From positions 4,278,001 to 4,342,000 of the forward strand of contig OY727093.1 in the NCBI GenBank assembly GCA_963402885.1: a DNA stretch of 64,000 bases. Reading direction: 5' to 3'. The position numbers and the translations under genes were made by a program. Source of the stretch: Antedon bifida (Eukaryota > Echinodermata > Crinoidea > Comatulida > Antedonidae). Under the pieces are notes generated by a model. It ran no database searches, was not told the DNA's origin, and saw only the letters and a list, made by a program, of their open reading frames with translations. This document shows positions 62,101-64,000 of this stretch, piece by piece (positions within the stretch are counted from its first letter, which is position 1; every line of letters begins with the position of its first letter).

Positions 62101-63449
62101 AAATACATTATAAGCAACAATACATTTTTCTTAAATTTGGTAAGCTTCAGACTGCTGACCATGGATGAAGCTCTGTCTACACTAGTCAAAATTTATGTGA
62201 CAAAAAAATGTGATCATTTGCCCATAATGATATATTTGGGCATATCACTACCATATTTGGCCACATCACACTTTTTTGTCAATCTAGTTTGATAGTGTAG
62301 ACAGAGCTTAAATGGACTGACATTTAAGACTAGTTTTTAAATAGTATAATATTTAGACAAAAATAGCGATTGTTATTTCTTTAATGATAGGAATCTTTTA
62401 AAAGGTCTGTACGTACCTGAAGTATTGTACGATAACGAGAATCCTTCTGCATTGATAGATTTATCCGTGATAAATCGAAACCAAACTTCTCGGCCGTTTA
62501 GTTCCAAAGTATCTGGGATATTGCTGGTAGAATCATCTCCTGTTAGATACTCGGCATTTTCAATATCACTAGAATCGCTACCAATACCGTAATACAAGAT
62601 GTCCAGCTTATTTTCCAGTTGAAAATCGTTAATTGTGATTGTATACTGGTACGCTAACGGAACGTCAATGATGTATGTGCAATCTAGGTTATTGTCGTAA
62701 CCACCAGCCGGATTATTTGAAATATCACCTGTAATATCACGGTAGGTTCCACCGCATGACGATTGCCCTGAAAGAAAAAGTCATAATACTGTATATGAAG
62801 ACAGTACGCAATCACTTTTTCTCCTTACAGATATCCGGTCCTGCTGTAGGCTAGTAATGAAGAATTCTGATCTAGAGAATTACTTTGTCAAAATCCTGCT
62901 CGAAATCACCGAAGAGACAATTAATGCTATAAAGGCCTTATAATAAATATTAATACAAAATTACACAATAATTGGGCTTTCGGTCGATTTTGCTAAGTGC
63001 AACATAACATCTAAACCACTAACATGAATATAATTATGCATAGAACTATCGCAACACCTGTTAAACCAACTTTTTTTAAAAAGAAATAACATTAATGCAT
63101 TATTTATTTTGCATATTGGATCACCGGTAAAAAGGTGATAGATTTAGTTTTTTTAAATTTCATATTAGTAAAAAAAAATGCCTTAGTCTATATAATCAAG
63201 TAGTGCAACATTGTATTCAATCTTATCTTCCTTAGATCATGGAGTTACTTCTACATGCTTAGAAAGCGTGCTAGATATTTGCGCCTCTTAGGCTTAACAC
63301 AAGTTAGTAAAAATAAATTAAAACCAAGACGTTCGAAGAAAAAAAAGATTATAAAACTACATACCGTTACTAATGGAAACATTAATAAAGTTTAGAATAA
63401 CTCCTATTACCAGTAACCTGTAACCCAACATTCTCGTCGGTTCCTTCAT
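22272..63449 (-). CDS. Giant type I membrane receptor with 12 CUB, 9 C-type lectin and 9 FN3 domains
   Basis: Fifty-eight exons on the minus strand, all with usable splice borders, join into one open frame of 3,768 residues. Exon coordinates are given in the sub-entries. Order: signal peptide, CUB1-6, (lectin-FN3) x4, CUB7-11, (lectin-FN3) x5, CUB12, a stalk of about 140 residues, one helix near residues 3642-3662, and a tail of about 105 residues. Every domain enters and leaves in phase 1. CUB domains have at most the first cysteine pair; each lectin has seven cysteines and each FN3 one. The ectodomain is built for protein and sugar recognition at the cell surface. The tail has no tyrosine, so no ITIM, ITAM or NPxY motif. 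I do not recognise a named homologue, and a recognition, adhesion or endocytic role is inference. The total exon length is exactly divisible by three, which supports the model. Confidence 0.85.
23593..25767. repeat. 63-bp higher-order minisatellite inside a small TIR element
   Basis: The region is built from variants of a 14-15-bp monomer GTGTCCCTTTAATAG. The commonest combination is a 63-bp unit of four monomers (GTGTCCTTAAATAG, GTGTCTCTTTAATAG, GTGTCCCCTTAATAG, then GTGTACCATGAATAG with short spacers); other blocks repeat two- or three-monomer units. The array is bounded by TACAGTAGAACCCTT on the left and its near-perfect inverse AAGGGTCCTACTGTA on the right. It lies in the last intron of the receptor gene. 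There are roughly 30 higher-order units; exact numbers were not counted. Confidence 0.92.
26291..26690. repeat. About 50-60-bp imperfect tandem repeat next to a splice donor
   Basis: Eight or so diverged units contain CTGTATCACTTTTTTGACAG followed by TAAT and GTTGACTGTATAAT. The array abuts the 5' splice site of the transmembrane exon (26693, minus strand), whose surroundings (CTGTATTACCTTTTTCTGTC) resemble the repeat. Confidence 0.8.
26694..28930 (-). CDS. Receptor CUB12, membrane-proximal stalk and transmembrane helix
   Basis: Exons: CUB12 28765-28930 + 28454-28626 (phase 2 inside); stalk 27791-27891 and 27298-27407; last stalk part plus helix 26694-26984. CUB12 has one cysteine pair (GVCGD, DCVYV). 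The stalk runs FTEESYESFDEEKQLAFAES, a two-cysteine stretch DFCSESILAC, then VQINSNLEVKFWISD; alternating helices and strands right outside the membrane resemble a SEA-type domain, but I see no GSxxx cleavage motif. The helix is PWAITLISFLAVCLAVMIFV followed by basic KDRK, giving a type I orientation. Confidence 0.78.
27161..27227 (-). repeat. tRNA-like SINE remnant
   Basis: The minus strand reads like a decayed tRNA: TAGCTTGGTGGTAAACGTGC as A box, TTCCAA in the anticodon loop position (Gly-TCC-like), and GGGTTCAATC as B box. It sits in an intron of the receptor gene and has no clean acceptor stem. Confidence 0.4.
28335..28432. mobile_element. Fragment of the TACAGTAGAACCCC element family
   Basis: Words such as CAACCCCTATTCAGGATACA, AATGGGACACCTAAT and TTTATAGGGGTTCTA match the monomers of the minisatellite-bearing element at 23593-25767, here without the expansion. 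Similar short pieces lie at about 34295-34361, 54893-55045 and 56141-56214, all in introns of the receptor gene. Confidence 0.5.
29084..29511 (-). repeat. tRNA-like unit flanked by 70-bp direct repeats
   Basis: The sequence containing TCAGGCAAAGAACATTAATT and CTAAACCGCCCGGT occurs at 29084-29152 and again at 29441-29511. Between them the minus strand has a tRNA-like segment at about 29205-29275 (TTTAATGGTTAGGACATCTG, then AATTCGAGTC). It is probably a SINE that was duplicated or lies between two partial copies of another repeat. Confidence 0.55.
29788..39482 (-). CDS. Receptor lectin-FN3 block B: five CTL+FN3 pairs
   Basis: Exons: CTL5 39294-39482 + 38599-38802, FN3-5 37943-38085 + 37271-37427; CTL6 36624-36818 + 36030-36233, FN3-6 35642-35938; CTL7 35249-35440 + 34583-34786, FN3-7 33917-34059 + 33674-33827; CTL8 33240-33440 + 32533-32742, FN3-8 31760-32053; CTL9 31180-31362 + 30364-30567, FN3-9 29788-30078. 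Calcium-site motifs are better kept than in block A: QPD in CTL5, 6 and 7, EPD in CTL8, QPN plus FND in CTL9. QPD is the galactose-type signature in vertebrate lectins. FN3-5 and FN3-7 alone are split by a phase-0 intron at the same place. All lectins have the WVDC/WLDC cysteine and all FN3 domains one cysteine (CDV or CEV before xGY). Confidence 0.83.
30697..30823. mobile_element. MITE of the CTCTGTCTACACTATCAAAC family
   Basis: The left end TTAAGCTCTGTCTACACTGT and the right end GTAGACAGAGCTTTT are inverted repeats around the shared core with TTTGACAAAAACAGTGTGAT. It lies in the intron between the two exons of CTL9. Confidence 0.75.
31010..31145. repeat. Dispersed repeat, partner of about 40470-40585
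   Basis: Both places share CTTCTACACACCAA, ATACAAACAGCACACCT and CAATTTGTAGC in the same order. Each lies just downstream of a receptor exon in an intron. The class of element is unknown. Confidence 0.5.
34922..35083. mobile_element. MITE of the CTCTGTCTACACTATCAAAC family
   Basis: The copy has TAAAGCTCTGTCTAAC at the left and AGTGTAGACAGAACTTA at the right, with the core words CCAAATATGGTA, CCATATATGGGCACATCACA and CACATAAAGTTTGA. It lies in the intron that splits CTL7. Confidence 0.75.
39068..39223. mobile_element. MITE of the CTCTGTCTACACTATCAAAC family
   Basis: The copy begins TTAAGCTCTGTCTACACTAT and ends AGTAGACAGAGGTTTA, with the usual core. It lies in the intron that splits CTL5, about 70 bp upstream (plus sense) of the first exon's donor. 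Confidence 0.78.
39801..44653 (-). CDS. Receptor CUB block B: CUB7 to CUB11
   Basis: Exons: CUB7 44430-44653 + 43961-44090 (phase 0); CUB8 43174-43515 (single); CUB9 42436-42649 + 41879-42063 (phase 2); CUB10 41272-41430 + 40598-40789 (phase 1); CUB11 40006-40223 + 39801-39921 (phase 0). All five keep the first cysteine pair. Closest matches in block A follow the same order: SSNYPNQYPN and SDYSITGRGF in CUB8 as in CUB3, FDVEY and NAWIQF in CUB9 as in CUB4, SPSYPMDYPNNADCIWIIQ in CUB11 as in CUB6. The CUB9 second exon ends at the donor GTTAGT. Confidence 0.82.
45191..52796 (-). CDS. Receptor lectin-FN3 block A: four CTL+FN3 pairs
   Basis: Exons: CTL1 52599-52796 + 52010-52204, FN3-1 51420-51719; CTL2 50686-50880 + 50185-50373, FN3-2 49439-49729; CTL3 48755-48943 + 48051-48254, FN3-3 47229-47528; CTL4 46482-46664 + 45770-45973, FN3-4 45191-45475. 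Each lectin starts with CP(x)n-CY(K/L), has TWxxAR..C in helix 1 and ends YIC/YVC, i.e. the long-form fold. All carry an extra cysteine after the W-x-W strand (WVDC, WSDC, WGDC; TC in CTL2). CTL3 keeps QPG...WND, while CTL1, CTL2 and CTL4 look poor at the calcium site. Each FN3 has a single cysteine in the motif CDVxGY. CTL2 is the most divergent. Confidence 0.83.
45601..45730. mobile_element. MITE of the CTCTGTCTACACTATCAAAC family
   Basis: The copy begins TTAAAGCTCTGCCAACACTA and ends AGTGCAGACAGAGCTTTA. The internal core is inverted relative to several other copies (CCATATTTGGGCACATCACA). It lies between CTL4 and FN3-4. Confidence 0.75.
46843..46979. mobile_element. MITE of the CTCTGTCTACACTATCAAAC family
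   Basis: The copy begins CTAAAGATCTGTCTACACTA and ends TAATGTAGACATTAAG. The core CCCAAATATGGTAGTG is kept. It lies between FN3-3 and CTL4. Confidence 0.7.
47560..47720. mobile_element. Partial relative of the MITE at 19338-19691
   Basis: The left end TTAAAGATGCATTGTCCCCC and the following ATGAAAAATGAAGATT match the element in the protease intron. The right end is degenerate (CAATCTCTTTAA). It lies between FN3-3 and CTL3 exons. Confidence 0.55.
50423..50489. repeat. Inverted repeat (hairpin) of 16 bp
   Basis: GGTGAAAGATGAAATG at 50423-50438 is exactly mirrored by CATTTCATCTTTCACC at 50474-50489. The spacer is 35 bp. It is probably a small MITE or its core. Confidence 0.6.
50991..51090. repeat. 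GC-rich hairpin followed by GGTC repeats
   Basis: AGTCGCG-TGGA-CGCGACT forms a 7-bp stem, followed by CTATAGTTCACTATGACG and a run of GGTC units. In this AT-rich intron it stands out and looks like the end of a dispersed element of unknown class. Confidence 0.5.
53149..61270 (-). CDS. Receptor CUB block A: CUB2 to CUB6
   Basis: Exons: CUB2 61056-61270 + 60716-60842 (phase-0 internal intron); CUB3 60062-60421 (single exon); Thr-rich linker 59418-59492; CUB4 57016-57139 + 55917-56101 (phase 2); CUB5 55110-55250 + 54294-54473 (phase 1); CUB6 53540-53754 + 53149-53269 (phase 0). CUB2, CUB5 and CUB6 keep only the first CUB cysteine pair; CUB3 and CUB4 have no cysteine at all, although their cores are otherwise normal (SSNYPNNYPN, FDVEYLYDTLVIG, GFMLTV). 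The CUB2 donor GTTGGT is weak but is the only one that keeps phase. The intron order 0 / none / 2 / 1 / 0 is repeated in CUB7-11. Confidence 0.8.
53915..54058. mobile_element. MITE of the CTCTGTCTACACTATCAAAC family
   Basis: The copy begins TTAAGCTCTGTCTGCACTAT and ends AGTGTCGACAAGGCTTTA, like the right end of the copy at 18655-18770. It lies between CUB6 and CUB5 exons. Confidence 0.75.
57322..58910. mobile_element. Unclassified 1.6-kb element bounded by hairpins
   Basis: The left border has the hairpin AACTCGTCA-CTT-TGACGAGTT followed by AGTTATCCGC. The right border ends with a perfect 30-bp palindrome at 58877-58906 whose arm also reads GTTATCCGCTTGG. The interior has many TGACGTCA words and GCGCG-rich stretches unlike its surroundings, and no long open frame. 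It fills most of the intron between the Thr-rich linker exon and CUB4. Confidence 0.5.
59812..59985. mobile_element. MITE of the CTCTGTCTACACTATCAAAC family
   Basis: The copy has clean ends TTAAGCTCTGTCTACACTAT and ATAGTGTAGACAGAGCTAAG. The internal CATATTTGGGCA word is tandemly repeated, so this copy is longer than the others. It lies between CUB3 and the linker exon, about 75 bp from the CUB3 donor. Confidence 0.78.
61420..61545. repeat. TAGGCC/CTAG-rich low-complexity block
   Basis: The block is made of TAGGCCTAG, CCCTAGTAGG and AGGCCCTA words in no fixed period. It lies in the intron between CUB1 and CUB2. TAGGCCTA is frequent across the window, but this is its densest cluster. Confidence 0.55.
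62168..62310. mobile_element. MITE of the CTCTGTCTACACTATCAAAC family
   Basis: The copy begins AAGCTCTGTCTACACTAGTC and ends TGATAGTGTAGACAGAGCTT. The core TTGGGCATATCACTACCATA is present. It lies about 105 bp downstream of the CUB1 exon on the coding strand. Confidence 0.77.
62417..63449 (-). CDS. Receptor exons 1-2: signal peptide and CUB1
   Basis: Exon 63365-63449 starts at ATG 63449 (MKEPTRMLGYRLLVIGVILN), giving a hydrophobic signal peptide; a second in-frame Met is at codon 7. It ends in phase 1 at GTATGT. Exon 62417-62767 holds a complete CUB1 (about residues 30-145) in a single exon. It has one cysteine pair (SSCGG, LDCTY) and the closing GFSLSY strand. No upstream coding exon is visible before the window end, so this is taken as the N-terminus; an unseen 5' exon cannot be excluded. 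Confidence 0.75.
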
Positions 63450-64000
63450 TGCCAAACGTTCCGAGAGTGCGTGTGGACAAGATCACGAGAAGGTTACAAG
63501 TACAGCTAATAGGCGTAGGTCTACACATTGTTCGAAACACTTATAGAACTAAGTCAATCTTATCTAATTATTATCTTTTAAAAAAAACATCCCAACCCAA
63601 TGGTATCTTACTCATTATGATAACATGTTGATTTGAGCAAGCATTATCGATTAGCTATACTCCCAATGTAAATAACTAAACCTCAGTCATCCCAATTTTG
63701 AACTCCCGCAAATATTTTTACTTGGACTTCGAACAAACTTTGTGAACATGCTATTAAATTAGCAGAATCATCATTAGTTGTGATGACAGTGTCTGGTACC
63801 AGCCCTAAAAGCACACCTTGTATTGATGGTTTCAATTAAAAAACATTTAGTTAAGATAAATTCCAACCTAGATTATAACTAGTGAGATGATAATGGCATG
63901 GCGTATGTACAAAAGGTAAATGCAGTTAGTTGATTTATCAGACAGTTATCTAAAAGGCGCGTTACATAAAACGAACTCAACCTTCAATTTCATAACGGTT

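Overview
The window is AT-rich, intron-rich animal DNA. Short introns with GT-AG borders, many small inverted-repeat transposons, frequent TAGGCCTA-type words, CUB/LDLa/trypsin proteases and CUB/C-type-lectin receptors all suggest a marine invertebrate deuterostome. An echinoderm is the most likely, but no marker in the window settles the species.

Region 1 (1-6.6 kb) holds a tandem family of single-exon rhodopsin-type GPCRs on the minus strand. One copy is intact (354-1409). One is scrambled and appears to have been inverted between two inverted copies of a small transposon (2687-4480). One is nearly complete but carries a frame-shifting gap (5534-6582). Region 2 (6.6-8.8 kb) has no protein gene. 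It holds two tRNA-Val-like units that share a 3' tail, flanked by two copies of a short element with 12-bp inverted ends.

Region 3 (8.8-21.5 kb, plus strand) is a tandem array of three genes that begin with the same signal-peptide exon and the same two-exon CUB domain. The first is a small secreted single-CUB protein. The second is the same kind of gene without a recognised last exon. The third is a complete 13-exon secreted protease (CUB-CUB-CUB-LDLa-trypsin, 711 residues) with an intact catalytic triad but an unusual activation site.

Region 4 (22.3-63.4 kb, minus strand) is one very large gene, convergent with the protease gene. I could assemble 58 exons into one continuous open frame of 3,768 residues. 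The order is signal peptide, 6 CUB, 4 x (C-type lectin + FN3), 5 CUB, 5 x (C-type lectin + FN3), 1 CUB, a possible SEA-like stalk, one membrane helix and a cytoplasmic tail of about 105 residues. All domains join in phase 1. Intron positions inside the domains show that a block of five CUBs plus lectin/FN3 pairs was duplicated. Every lectin domain has seven cysteines and every FN3 domain has exactly one, which suggests nine locked lectin-FN3 units. I know of no described receptor with this architecture, and it is the main candidate for a previously undescribed system in the window, probably a cell-surface recognition or adhesion receptor.

The introns of this gene carry nine copies of one MITE family, a roughly 2.1-kb minisatellite that seems to have grown inside another small transposon, an array resembling a splice donor, and several tRNA-like SINE remnants.
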